In this document: positions 17,267 through 25,754 of the stretch, in pieces
Layout of the letters: each line of letters opens with the position of its first letter
Position numbering within the stretch: the stretch's first letter is position 1
Assembly: GCF_900111245.1 (NCBI RefSeq)
Contig: NZ_FOGO01000011.1
Span: 124,001-188,000 of the forward strand
Direction: 5' to 3'
Source: Streptomyces qinglanensis
GTDB taxonomy: Bacteria > Actinomycetota > Actinomycetes > Streptomycetales > Streptomycetaceae
DNA: 64,000 nucleotides
Notes under the pieces: model-generated
What the model was told of the DNA's origin: nothing
What the model saw: the letters and a program-made list of their open reading frames with translations, nothing else
Database searches by the model: none
Translations under genes and position numbers: made by a program

Positions 17267-18847
17267 TCAGCGCACCTTCTTGCCCGGCACCGTGCAGCCC
17301 TTGCCGCCCGCCGCCAGCGTCGCGCAGGCCCGCGCCTCGTCCTGCGTCCCGACGGAGACCATCTTGGTGTAGGCGTCGTTCGTGCTCGTCACCTCGTCGC
17401 TCTCCGCCTGGCCGCCCGGACCGCTGATCCGCAGCGCGTCCCCGGACTTCGCGCTGGTGATCCGGGCCCAGGACGCCTTGCACACCGTGCTGTGCCGGAC
17501 TTCGACGAAGCTGCGGCCGACCCAGGCCGAGCTGCTGGTGGCGGCGTGCTTGCCGCCGCAGCCCATGGCCTCCGGGTCCTTGCCGGAGCAGTCCTCGCCC
17601 GAGCACTTCACCCCGGCGGGAAGCTGCGGCGCCGTCCGGCTGGGGGTGGGCTTCGGCTCCGCGGCCTCCTCCTCGCCGTCTTCGCCGGTGCCGAAGAAGA
17701 GGACGGCACCTGCGGCGACGACGAGGACGGCCACCAGGGAAGCGAGCAGCACGGTGACCCTGCGCCGTCCGCCCGACGCCTGCGCGGCGCGGTCGCCCTC
17801 GGCTCCCCGTACGGCGGCCGGCGCGGTGGCGCCCGGTACGCCGCCGCCCGCGGCCGACGGCTGTCCGGTGCCGCCCGGTGCGCCGCCGGTGCCCCGGTCG
17901 CCGACCGGGCCGGTGGGCCGCCCGCCGGTCGCGGGGGCGGGGGTGCCCCAGTCGGTCGCGTCCGACCGGTGGCGCCGCTCCCGCTCACGCGCCTTGTCCG
18001 CGCGCGCCCCGTCCAGGCGCGCCTCGTCCGGGCCCTGCCGGTCCCCTGCCGCCCTGTCGGCGCGCGCCTTCTCGCCCGCCGCGCGGATGGCGTCCGTGCG
18101 CAGGACCGCCGTCTCCACGTCCTGGCCGCCAGGGCCGCCGGGGCCGCCGGGGCCGCCGGGAGGATCTTGCGGGGTGCCGTCCCGGCCGGGCGTCGCGCCC
18201 TGGCCCGGTGTCGCGTTCCGGCCAGGCGTCGCGCCCTGGCCGGGGGCACCCCGCTGCGGGGGCACCCCGTGATCGGGCCCGAAGTCCTGGCGCGGCGGGG
18301 CGGACTGGTGCGGCGGGGCGGACTGGTGCGGCGGGCCGGACTGGCGCGGCGGGGCGGACTGGTGCGGCGACGCCGCTTGGTGCGGCACCGCGGGGGTGCC
18401 GCCGTCCGCGGCGGGCTCCTGCGCGGGAGGGCCGGCGTCGGGGGCGGCACCCTGCGCCGGGCCCCTGCCCCTGCGCCGCTTGCGCCCCTTTCCGGACGCC
18501 TGCTCCGATGGCTCGTCCAACGCGGCCCGCGCCTGGGCGATCTGAATGGCCTCCAGCGTGGTGTCGCGGCGCATCTCGCTCCGGCTCCACGCGCGTTCGG
18601 CCAGCTCCCACATGGTGCCGAGGTGCCGCACATCCGTCCCGGTCACCTCGGCGAGGGCCTGGGTGGCGCCGCGGGGCGGCAGCAGCCTGCCGTTCAGGTA
18701 ACGCTCCCACGACGACTTGCTGTACCCGGTACGGTCGGCGAGGGTGGCGACACTCAACCCGCTGCGGTCGACGAGCCGCCGCAACTGGCTGGCGAACTCC
18801 CGGATCTGCGGGTCCAGATCCTCCGGTAGCGACCTCCAACGAGGCAT
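17267..18847 (-). CDS. HTH - transmembrane - DUF2690 regulator
   Basis: This 526-residue protein has three parts. Residues 1-95 hold a helix-turn-helix with V-A-T-L-A-D-R-T-G-Y-S-K-S-S-W-E-R-Y-L. A Pro/Gly/Gln-rich linker of about 260 residues contains tandem H-Q-S-A-P-P-(R/H)-Q-S repeats. One membrane segment follows near 361-385, then a C-terminal extracytoplasmic DUF2690 domain with conserved cysteines (C-S-G-x-D-C-x-G-K-D-P-E-x-M-x-C). The layout suggests a membrane-anchored DNA-binding sensor whose outer domain detects an envelope signal. The start is the ATG at 18847 with GGGGGAGG 3 nt upstream; reading upstream in frame adds unlikely residues. It sits between mdh and the DUF3017/folD pair. 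The signal and target genes are unknown. Confidence 0.82.
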   Translation of the reverse strand: MPRWRSLPEDLDPQIREFASQLRRLVDRSGLSVATLADRTGYSKSSWERYLNGRLLPPRGATQALAEVTGTDVRHLGTMWELAERAWSRSEMRRDTTLEAIQIAQARAALDEPSEQASGKGRKRRRGRGPAQGAAPDAGPPAQEPAADGGTPAVPHQAASPHQSAPPRQSGPPHQSAPPHQSAPPRQDFGPDHGVPPQRGAPGQGATPGRNATPGQGATPGRDGTPQDPPGGPGGPGGPGGQDVETAVLRTDAIRAAGEKARADRAAGDRQGPDEARLDGARADKARERERRHRSDATDWGTPAPATGGRPTGPVGDRGTGGAPGGTGQPSAAGGGVPGATAPAAVRGAEGDRAAQASGGRRRVTVLLASLVAVLVVAAGAVLFFGTGEDGEEEAAEPKPTPSRTAPQLPAGVKCSGEDCSGKDPEAMGCGGKHAATSSSAWVGRSFVEVRHSTVCKASWARITSAKSGDALRISGPGGQAESDEVTSTNDAYTKMVSVGTQDEARACATLAAGGKGCTVPGKKVR

Positions 18848-19254
18848 GGCCTCCCCCTTGTCCGCGAGTGCGCTCTCAGCATTCCTTCCCCCGTGTCGCG
18901 CCACGGCCTCAGGTGCTCGTTCGCGCAAACGCCCCCTAGTCTGCCAGCCCGTCCGGACACCAACGGTCCACGCACCGCCTCCGGGTGACCCGTCCTGCCC
19001 GACGGCGCGTGCGGCACGTGCTCTCGGCACCGTACGGACGGCACCCTACGGACGGCACCGGAAGCCGCCTGCCGCCGGGCCGACAGTCGGGGCAACCGGC
19101 GGACCGGCCGGACCGGCGGACCGGTCGGACCGACAGATCGGCGGACCGGCGGACCGGCGGACCGGCGACGTGACGGTTCGCCCCACGAGGGTGCCGGGCG
19201 GACCGACCGTCGCGGGGGCGGGGCAGCGGCGCCACGCCCCCGACGGAGCGCCCG
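18848..19254. repeat. 407-bp gene-less gap with GGACCGGC tandem repeats
   Basis: No convincing gene lies here. Positions 19095-19169 are built from about eight copies of a 9-bp CGGACCGGC/GCGGACCGG unit with two short interruptions. A shorter pair of CTACGGACGGCACC-like copies lies at about 19030-19065. The right part must hold the terminator of the DUF3017 gene, and the left part the promoter of the HTH-DUF2690 gene. Confidence 0.75.
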
Positions 19255-19977
19255 TCAGCGCACGGTGAAGTGCACGACGGTGTCCAGGAACGGCAGCGAG
19301 AGCCATGGCTTCGGCTGGGCCATCAGGGCCAGCAGCACGATGGCGAGGCCCAGCACGCCGTAGGTGATCATGTCGGTGAAGCGCGAACGCACCGCCAGCA
19401 TGCCGACCGACGGCTTGCCCCAGCGCAGCAGCGCCCCGCCGACCAGGGACAGGCCGATGACGAGGGTGCCCGCGCGGAACTCCGCAATGGTCACCAGCAG
19501 TCCGGCCAGCACCCCGAGGCACACGGCCAGCAGCGGCCACTGCCGATACGGTGCCGGGCGGTGCCCTCCTATGGCGCGCCCTCCGCCCTCGGGACGCGCG
19601 GTGTCCCGGGTCAGCACCGGGAAGCGCCGCGACGCCTTCCTCGGTGGAGCCGCCTCCTGCCCCGCCATCGCGGAGTCTCCCTTCAGTCCGCCGTCCGCGG
19701 TGCCGTTCCCGGCCCTGTTCCCGGTCCCATTCCCGTCGCCGGTTCCGTCGTCGGTTCCGTCGTCGGTTCCGTCGTCGGTTCCGTCATCGGTTCCGTCATC
19801 GGTTCCGTCGTCGGTTCCGTCATCGGTCGCGGCGCCGGTTCCGTCAGCGCCCGCGCCACCGCTCCGGTCGCCGCTCGCGCCCTCGTCGCCACCGGTCCGG
19901 TCGCCCCTCCGGTCGGCGTGGCCACCGGTCAGGCCCTCGTCGCCGTCCGCGGCGGCGGTGCGGTCGCCCTCTTCCAT
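19255..19977 (-). CDS. DUF3017 membrane protein
   Basis: This 240-residue protein has a highly charged N-terminal half and a C-terminal DUF3017 region with three hydrophobic segments: P-L-L-A-V-C-L-G-V-L-A-G-L-L-V-T, then T-L-V-I-G-L-S-L-V-G-G-A-L-L, then I-T-Y-G-V-L-G-L-A-I-V-L-L-A. The short P-S-V-G-M-L-A-V-R-S-R linker before the last helix is characteristic of the family. DUF3017 genes usually follow folD in Streptomyces, as here (26 bp after folD), so they are probably cotranscribed. The biochemical role is unknown. Seven copies of D-D-G-T come from a 12-bp tandem repeat. Confidence 0.88.
   Translation of the reverse strand: MEEGDRTAAADGDEGLTGGHADRRGDRTGGDEGASGDRSGGAGADGTGAATDDGTDDGTDDGTDDGTDDGTDDGTDDGTGDGNGTGNRAGNGTADGGLKGDSAMAGQEAAPPRKASRRFPVLTRDTARPEGGGRAIGGHRPAPYRQWPLLAVCLGVLAGLLVTIAEFRAGTLVIGLSLVGGALLRWGKPSVGMLAVRSRFTDMITYGVLGLAIVLLALMAQPKPWLSLPFLDTVVHFTVR
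19741..19824. repeat. Seven 12-bp repeats inside DUF3017 gene
   Basis: Seven tandem copies of GGTTCCGTCGTC or GGTTCCGTCATC fill this stretch, in frame with the DUF3017 gene on the minus strand and encoding D-D-G-T each time. Copy-number change in 12-bp steps would keep the frame, so length polymorphism between strains is likely. Confidence 0.9.
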
Positions 19978-20003
19978 GGCGGCATTCTCCCCTGCCGCGG
20001 CGC

Positions 20004-20858
20004 TCAGCCGGCCGCCGTCTCGGCCGCCTCCACCACGTTCACCAGCAGTTGCGCCCGGGTCATCGGGCCGACACCGCCCGGGTTGGGCGAGATCCAGCCG
20101 GCGACCTCGGCCACCCCGGGGTGCACGTCGCCCGCGATCTTGCCGTTCTCGTCCCGGCTGACCCCGACGTCCAGGACGGCGGCGCCCGGGCGGATGTCCT
20201 CCGGCTTGACCAGATGCGGCACCCCGGCCGCCGCGACCACGATGTCCGCCTGGCGCAGCAGCCCCGGCAGATCACGGGTCCCGGTGTGGCACTGCGTCAC
20301 CGTGGCGTTCTCGCTCCGCCGGGTCAGCAGCAGCGGCAGCGGGCGGCCCGCGGTCACCCCGCGTCCGACCACCACCACGTGGGCGCCGTTCAACTCGACG
20401 CCGTAGCGGCGCAGCAGCACCACCATGCCCTGCGGGGTGCAGGGCAGCGGTGCCTGCTTGTTGAGCACCAGGCGGCCCAGGTTGGTCGGGTGCAGGCCGT
20501 CGGCGTCCTTGGCCGGGTCCATCAGCTCCAGCACCCGGTTGACGTCGATGCCCTTGGGCAGCGGGAGCTGGACGATGTAGCCGGTGCAGGCCGGGTCCTC
20601 GTTCAACTCGCGGACGACCGCCTCGATCTCCTCCTGGGTCGCCGTCGCGGGCAACTGCCGCTGGATGGAGTTGATGCCGATCTGCCGGCTGTCGCGGTGC
20701 TTGCCCGCGACGTACTTCTGGGAACCGACGTCCTCACCGACGAGCAGAGTGCCCAGGCCGGGCGTGACGCCCTTCGCCTTGAGCGCCTCGACACGGGTGG
20801 TCAGGTCGGACTTGATCGCGGCGGCGGTGGCCTTGCCATCGAGAATCTGGGCGGTCAT
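20004..20858 (-). CDS. folD: Bifunctional methylene-THF dehydrogenase/cyclohydrolase
   Basis: This 284-residue enzyme makes 10-formyl-tetrahydrofolate from 5,10-methylene-tetrahydrofolate using NADP+, supplying the C1 units used by the purN and purH enzymes nearby. The active-site Tyr49 and Lys53 lie in Q-K-Y-V-A-G-K. The folate/NADP motifs are Q-L-P-L-P and V-V-G-R-G-V-T-A-G-R-P. P-G-G-V-G-P-M-T-R near the end completes the signature. The length is normal for FolD. The ATG at 20858 starts the gene, followed 26 bp later by DUF3017 in an apparent two-gene operon. Confidence 0.96.
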   Translation of the reverse strand: MTAQILDGKATAAAIKSDLTTRVEALKAKGVTPGLGTLLVGEDVGSQKYVAGKHRDSRQIGINSIQRQLPATATQEEIEAVVRELNEDPACTGYIVQLPLPKGIDVNRVLELMDPAKDADGLHPTNLGRLVLNKQAPLPCTPQGMVVLLRRYGVELNGAHVVVVGRGVTAGRPLPLLLTRRSENATVTQCHTGTRDLPGLLRQADIVVAAAGVPHLVKPEDIRPGAAVLDVGVSRDENGKIAGDVHPGVAEVAGWISPNPGGVGPMTRAQLLVNVVEAAETAAG

Positions 20859-20961
20859 GCGCCCCATCCTCGCGGATCCGGGGCCCTGGTCTCCACTCAG
20901 GTGCCGCCGACCCCGCCCAGCGGTGCGCAGCGGGGCCGCCGGGCCGTGCGCGAGGGTCCGT

Positions 20962-21010
20962 ACCCGGGGTGCCGGGCGCGCGGGTCGCACCCGGGGTGCC
21001 GGGCGCGCGG
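20962..21010. repeat. 22-bp direct repeat upstream of FHA-like gene
   Basis: A 22-bp sequence starting ACCCGGGGTGCCGGGC occurs at 20962-20983 and 20989-21010. It lies in the 297-bp gap between the divergent folD and FHA-like genes, where both promoters must be. No other structure stands out in this gap. Confidence 0.7.
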
Positions 21011-21155
21011 TGCCGCCGTGCGCTCCCCGTCGCGCGCGGTGCGATCCGGCGTCACCCTTGTGGCGTCCTGTTGGCAACGGGACGGCAAAGGTCGGTTCAT
21101 GTACCCCTCTGCTCCCCCTACGCTCCGTTGCGAATGCGCACGGAGGGTCAGTAGC

Positions 21156-22097
21156 GTGCAGGACGTGTTCAGCGTGATCATCGTCCCGGACGGGTGCCGG
21201 GGACTCGAGGGGCAGTACCGGCTGGAGCCGGGCCATACGCTGCGCTTCGGGCGCACGGCACCCACAGGCACCGGCCTGGCACTCTCCCACCCTGCCGTCG
21301 CATGCGCGGCGGGGGAGATCACCGCGACCGGCGCCTTCTGGATACTCACCAACTTCAGCAGCGATCAGACCTACCTCGTCGAGAATCCCGAGGGCGCGGG
21401 GGAGCACATCAGGGTCGCGCCCGGCCGCGCGGACGCCCCGGTCCCCTTCGAGTTCGCACGCGTCCGCCTGTGCGCGGGCGAGGCGGGGGCCGGGTGCGGG
21501 TTCGACGTCCTGGCGCCGCGCCACGACTACCTGGCGTCCGCCGACTCGCTCGTCGCCGGCGCACGGTCCCGTGCACAGCGCGCCGCCACCCTCCGTCCCG
21601 ACGCCGCGCACGGCGAGGGGAACCGGCGCGCGGACCGGACCGAAGACCCGTCCGCGAGTATGACGGAGAACCCGGCCGGGGGCGGGGCAGGGGACCCGGC
21701 CGAGGACCGGACGCAGGACTGGCGCTTCGACCCCTTTCCGCGCCCCTACCCACTGGACCACTCCTGCCACTACTTCCTCGTCCTGGCGGCACTGTGCGAG
21801 GCGTCCCTGCGCGGGGACGCGGCGGCCCCGGTGCCGGATGTCGTGGAACTGACGGAGCGGCTGCGCCCGGTGTGGCCGGATGCCTCCCCGGCAGCCGTCG
21901 CCTGGAACATCGACTACCTCCGGCTGAAGCTGCGACTGCGCGCACCGGACGCCGCGGAGAGCGTCCGCGAGGCCCTGGTGCGGTTCGCGCTCCGGTTCGA
22001 CCTCGTGCAGGAAGCGCATCTGGCGGTGCTGGACGGCGGGTTGGCCCACGCGGGTGCGGGGCGGGAGAGCCGGGCGGGGGCGGCCCCGGCATACTGA
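21156..22097 (+). CDS. FHA-like domain protein
   Basis: This 313-residue protein has an N-terminal region like a forkhead-associated phosphothreonine-binding domain. It shows Y-R-L-E-P-G-H-T-L-R-F-G-R, then L-S-H-P-A-V, then W-I-L-T-N-F-S and V-E-N, at about residues 17-75. P-V-P-F-E-F-A-R-V-R-L and F-D-V-L-A-P-R-H follow near 100-130. A disordered Arg/Glu-rich linker leads to an alpha-helical C-terminus of about 110 residues (P-Y-P-L-D-H-S-C-H-Y-F-L-V-L-A-A-L). The FHA key residues are present as F-G-R and S-H, so it may bind a protein-kinase target. The GTG start at 21156 has GGAGGG 8 nt upstream; an in-frame ATG at about 21100 is a weaker option. Confidence 0.7.
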   Translation: MQDVFSVIIVPDGCRGLEGQYRLEPGHTLRFGRTAPTGTGLALSHPAVACAAGEITATGAFWILTNFSSDQTYLVENPEGAGEHIRVAPGRADAPVPFEFARVRLCAGEAGAGCGFDVLAPRHDYLASADSLVAGARSRAQRAATLRPDAAHGEGNRRADRTEDPSASMTENPAGGGAGDPAEDRTQDWRFDPFPRPYPLDHSCHYFLVLAALCEASLRGDAAAPVPDVVELTERLRPVWPDASPAAVAWNIDYLRLKLRLRAPDAAESVREALVRFALRFDLVQEAHLAVLDGGLAHAGAGRESRAGAAPAY

Positions 22098-22303
22098 GCG
22101 TTGCGACTTCGCCACAGTCGGGGAAGTCGGCTGGACAGTCGGACAGTCGGACCAGCAACATTGGTTCACGGCGTCGGGCAGTGCAGGGAGGGCCGACGGT
22201 GCGGCGCCGTACCGGGGGGCAGCGACATTGCTGAGGGCAGGCCGTGATTCTCCGGAATTGCTCGGCCCCATCCGCTCCTCGACACCGTCGGAGGAACCAG
22301 CCC

Positions 22304-22963
22304 GTGAGCTACCCGCCGCCACCCGGCCAGCAACCCAACCCCTATGCGACGCCCCAGCAGGGCAGCCAGGGCGCTCCCTACGGATACCCGGGGCAGGGCG
22401 CCGGTCAGCCCGGCTACGCCCAGCCCGGTTACAACCAGCCCGGCTACGGCTACCCCGGCGGCGTGCCGCCGTACCCGGGCGGTCCCGGCGGAGGCATACA
22501 GCCGACCGTCAGCATGCCGGGCCAGGTCGTCACGGCCCGCGTGCTGCTGTTCGTGGCGGGCTCGTTTTGGGCGCTGCTGGCCGTGATCGTCTTCTTCGTC
22601 GGGCTGGTGGCCAACGACGCTGTCAGCGACATCCCCGGAGTGGACGCGGCGGGCGGTGCAGCGCTGGGCGCCGCGTTCATCGGACTCCTGATCTTCGGCG
22701 GCCTCGCGGCGCTGCACATCGTGCCCGCCTCGATGTTCGGGAAGGGCCGTATCGGCACCCGCGTCACCGCGATCATCGCCGCGTCGGTCAACGCCCTGCT
22801 GCCGCTGCTGCTTTGCTTCGGCGCCCTGGGCAGCGCCGTGGGCGGCGAGGACGCGGCGAGCATGTTCTTCTGGTACATCCTGTGGCTGGCCACCGCGGTC
22901 TTGACACTCGTCTTCTGCTGCCTGAGCCCGGCGAGTCAGTGGTTCAACCGGCCGCAGTACTGA
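22304..22963 (+). CDS. Pro/Tyr/Gly-rich four-helix membrane protein
   Basis: This 219-residue protein has a cytoplasmic tail of about 75 residues rich in P-G-Y-G-Y-P-G and Q-P-G-Y repeats. Four hydrophobic segments follow: V-T-A-R-V-L-L-F-V-A-G-S-F-W-A-L-L, then A-L-G-A-A-F-I-G-L-L-I-F-G-G-L, then A-S-V-N-A-L-L-P-L-L-L, then F-W-Y-I-L-W-L-A-T-A-V-L-T. Such tailed small membrane proteins are frequent in Streptomyces and have no known function. The GTG start at 22304 has GGAGGA 8 nt upstream. It is convergent with purH across a strong terminator. Confidence 0.85.
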   Translation: MSYPPPPGQQPNPYATPQQGSQGAPYGYPGQGAGQPGYAQPGYNQPGYGYPGGVPPYPGGPGGGIQPTVSMPGQVVTARVLLFVAGSFWALLAVIVFFVGLVANDAVSDIPGVDAAGGAALGAAFIGLLIFGGLAALHIVPASMFGKGRIGTRVTAIIAASVNALLPLLLCFGALGSAVGGEDAASMFFWYILWLATAVLTLVFCCLSPASQWFNRPQY

Positions 22964-23028
22964 GCCGACGGCCCGCCGCCCGCGGTGCGGCGGGCCGCAC
23001 TCGCAGGCAGGAAAGGGCGCCTAGAGGC

Positions 23029-23078
23029 GTGAAAGGGGTCGGGCCCCGCACCGCGGTGCGGGGCCCGACCCCTTTCAC
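23029..23078. terminator. Perfect 50-bp palindrome, bidirectional terminator
   Basis: The sequence from 23029 to 23078 is a perfect palindrome with 25-bp arms and no spacer. As RNA it forms a hairpin of about 23 bp. The outer ends are GTGAAAGGGG/CCCCTTTCAC, giving a short U-run on either strand. It sits between the convergent membrane-protein gene and purH. Confidence 0.85.
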
Positions 23079-23081
23079 GTG

Positions 23082-23138
23082 CCGGACCGGACCCTTGATG
23101 TACCGGACCGGACCCTTCGTGTGCCGGGTCCGGTCCGG
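23082..23138. repeat. 15-bp direct repeats with inverted third copy
   Basis: CCGGACCGGACCCTT occurs at 23082-23096 and 23103-23117. Its core is repeated inverted as GGGTCCGGTCCGG at 23126-23138. This lies just beyond the 50-bp palindrome, on the purH side, and may add a second termination hairpin for purH. Confidence 0.7.
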
Positions 23139-23213
23139 ATGCGGGGTACGGCGCCGGCGCCGGGTGCGGCGCTGGTGCCGGGCGCGGCGCTGGTGCCGGG
23201 TCCGGCGCGGCGC

Positions 23214-24851
23214 TCAGTGGAAGAAGTGCCGCGTCCCGGTGACGTACATGGTCACGCCCGCCTTGGCCGCGGCCTCGACCACCTGCTCGTCGCGGACCGA
23301 GCCGCCCGGCTGGACGACGGCGCGCACGCCCGCCGCGGTCAGCACCTCCAGCCCGTCGGGGAAGGGGAAGAACGCGTCCGACGCCGCGTAAGCGCCGCGC
23401 GCCCGCTCCTCACCCGCGCGCTGGACGGCGAGCCGGGCCGAGTCGACGCGGTTGACCTGGCCCATGCCGACGCCCACGGTCGCGCGGTCCTTGGCGAGCA
23501 GGATCGCGTTGGACTTCACGGCCCGGCAGGCCCGCCAGGCGAAAGCGAGCTCGGCCAGCTCGTCGGCGCCGAGCGCCTCCCCCGCGGCCAGCGTCCAGTG
23601 CGCCGGATCGTCACCGGCCGCCTGGAAGACGTCCCTGGCCTGGGCGAGGACACCGCCGTCGACCGGGCGGAACTCGACCGGCGCGGCCGGCGCCTGCGGA
23701 CAGCGCAGCACGCGGATGTTCTTCTTGCGGGAGAGCGCCTCCAGAGCCCCGTCCTCGTAGTCGGGGGCGATCACGACCTCGGTGAAGATCTCCGCGACCT
23801 GCTCGGCCATCGCCCGCGACACCGGCCGGTTCACGGCGATCACGCCGCCGTACGCGGACAGCGGGTCGCAGGCGTGGGCCTTGCGGTGCGCCTCGGCGAC
23901 ATCCGCGCCCACCGCGATGCCGCAGGGGTTGGTGTGCTTGATGACGGCGACGCACGGGTCGGCGTGGTCATAGGCGGCGCGGCGCGCGGCGTCGGTGTCG
24001 ACGTAGTTGTTGTACGACATCTCCTTGCCGTGCAACTGCTCCGCCTCGGCCAGTCCGCCGCCGCCCGATGTGTAGAGCGCGGCGGGCTGGTGCGGGTTCT
24101 CGCCGTACCGCAGCACGTTCTTGCGCTGGTAGGTGACGCCGACGAAGGACGGGAACGCGTCGTGCTCCCGGGCGGCCTCGCCCGTCCCCCCGGACTCGGC
24201 AGCCGCACCGGAATCGGCGGTCGCACCGGAATCGGCGGCGTCGGCGTAGCCGGAGAACCAGCCGGCCACCGCGACGTCGTACGCCGCGGTGTGCTGGAAC
24301 GCCTCGCCCGCCAGCCGCTTCCGTGCCGCCAGGTCGAAGCCGCCCCCTTCGGCGGCCGCGAGCACCTCGCCGTAGCGGTCCGGATTGACCACGACTGCCA
24401 CGGACGGATGGTTCTTGGCCGCGGCGCGGACCATCGAGGGCCCGCCGATGTCGATCTGCTCCACGCAGGCGTCGTCGGAGGCGCCCGAGGCGACGGTCTC
24501 CGCGAACGGGTAGAGGTTGACGACCACCAGCTCGAACGGCTCGACGCCCAGCTCGCCCAACTGCTCGCGGTGCGCCGCCAGCCGCTGGTCGGCGAGGATG
24601 CCCGCGTGCACGCGCGGGTGCAGCGTCTTGACCCGCCCGTCCAGGCACTCGGGGAAGCCGGTCAGCTCCTCGACAGGGGTGACCGGAACCCCGGCGTCCG
24701 CGATCCGCTTCGCCGTCGAACCGGTCGAGACGAGCTGCACCCCGGCGGCGTGCAGCCCCCGCGCCAGCTCCTCCAGCCCCGTCTTGTCGTACACACTGAC
24801 CAGCGCGCGGCGGATCGGCCGCTTGGCGCCCAGCGCAGCATTCTCACTCAT
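23214..24851 (-). CDS. purH: Bifunctional AICAR formyltransferase/IMP cyclohydrolase
   Basis: This 545-residue enzyme carries out the last two steps of IMP synthesis, formylating AICAR with 10-formyl-THF and closing the ring. The N-terminal cyclohydrolase (about residues 1-150) has the MGS-like fold with R-A-L-V-S-V-Y-D-K-T-G-L. The formyltransferase domain includes K-H-T-N-P-C-G, with the Lys-His pair, and a late R-A-C-R-A-V-K-S-N-A-I. The insert after residue 225 contains repeated S-G-A-(T/A) units and is probably disordered. It overlaps purN by 8 bp (ATGAGTGA), so the two are translationally coupled. Confidence 0.97.
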   Translation of the reverse strand: MSENAALGAKRPIRRALVSVYDKTGLEELARGLHAAGVQLVSTGSTAKRIADAGVPVTPVEELTGFPECLDGRVKTLHPRVHAGILADQRLAAHREQLGELGVEPFELVVVNLYPFAETVASGASDDACVEQIDIGGPSMVRAAAKNHPSVAVVVNPDRYGEVLAAAEGGGFDLAARKRLAGEAFQHTAAYDVAVAGWFSGYADAADSGATADSGAAAESGGTGEAAREHDAFPSFVGVTYQRKNVLRYGENPHQPAALYTSGGGGLAEAEQLHGKEMSYNNYVDTDAARRAAYDHADPCVAVIKHTNPCGIAVGADVAEAHRKAHACDPLSAYGGVIAVNRPVSRAMAEQVAEIFTEVVIAPDYEDGALEALSRKKNIRVLRCPQAPAAPVEFRPVDGGVLAQARDVFQAAGDDPAHWTLAAGEALGADELAELAFAWRACRAVKSNAILLAKDRATVGVGMGQVNRVDSARLAVQRAGEERARGAYAASDAFFPFPDGLEVLTAAGVRAVVQPGGSVRDEQVVEAAAKAGVTMYVTGTRHFFH

Positions 24852-25524
24852 GACCCAGTCGTACCCTTCTCATGTTCGGCCCCTCGAGGGTGTAGCCGTG
24901 GCGGGCGATACGCCCCACCACCTCGACGAGCAGCCGTCGCTCGACTTCCTTGATCCGCTCGTGCAGGGCGGCACCCTCGTCGGTGTGGTCCTCGTCCCGG
25001 ATCTCGACCGCGCGCTGCGCGATGACGGGACCGGTGTCGACGCCGTCGTCGACGAAGTGGACGGTGCATCCGGTCACCTTCGCGCCGTACGCGAGCGCGT
25101 CGCGTACGCCGTGGGCACCGGGAAAACTGGGGAGCAGCGCGGGGTGTGTGTTGAGGACCCGCCCGCCGAACCGCGCCAGGAACCGGCTGCCGACCACCTT
25201 CATGAAGCCCGCCGAGACCACCAGGTCCGGTGCGTGTGCCTCGGTCGCCCCGGTGAGGGCGGCATCCCACTCGGCGCGGTCGGCGAAGTCCTTGACCCGG
25301 CACACGAAGGTGGGGATCCCGGCCCGCTCGGCCCGTGCCAGCCCCTCGATGCCGCTCCGGTCGGCCCCGACGGCGACGATCTCGTACGGGGTGCCGACCG
25401 CGGGGTCGGCCGCAGCGTCGAGCAGCGCCTGGAGGTTCGTGCCGGAACCGGACACCAGGACGACGAGGCGCACAGGGGCGACGGGTCGGAAGGACTGCGC
25501 GTCCACGGCGGGGCTCTCTCTCAC
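24844..25524 (-). CDS. purN: Phosphoribosylglycinamide formyltransferase
   Basis: This 226-residue enzyme transfers formyl from 10-formyl-THF to GAR in purine synthesis. The N-terminal G-S-G-T-N-L-Q-A-L-L is the phosphate loop. The catalytic Asn/His/Asp set lies in L-N-T-H-P-A-L-L-P-S-F-P-G and D-D-G-V-D-T-G. Length and motifs match PurN. The start is uncertain: GTG at 25524 is the first in frame, but GTG at 25506 is about 12 nt after a GAGAGAG and would remove six residues. It is upstream of and overlapping purH, forming a two-gene operon. Confidence 0.95.
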   Translation of the reverse strand: MRESPAVDAQSFRPVAPVRLVVLVSGSGTNLQALLDAAADPAVGTPYEIVAVGADRSGIEGLARAERAGIPTFVCRVKDFADRAEWDAALTGATEAHAPDLVVSAGFMKVVGSRFLARFGGRVLNTHPALLPSFPGAHGVRDALAYGAKVTGCTVHFVDDGVDTGPVIAQRAVEIRDEDHTDEGAALHERIKEVERRLLVEVVGRIARHGYTLEGPNMRRVRLGHE

Positions 25525-25754
25525 GGGGAGACGGATTTGTGCGGTCGTACAAGTACGTGGACCCGAGGATTCCGGGGAACTCTACGAAGCGTCCGACCGT
25601 CGGCAACGATACCGGCACTCGGAACGGCCCCCACGGGACGGGGGCGCATGCGGAAGGTAGCGTCAGGGACACGGTCTCCTTGGGTTCCCGCGGGGGCTCA
25701 GGGGCCGCAGGGCCGTGGAAGCGACGCGGAAGCGATGAGGAAGACACACACCAG

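Noticed and set aside
19741..19824. CRISPR-like repeat array
   Set aside because: Twelve-base units with no spacers, in frame inside a coding region; it is a coding minisatellite.
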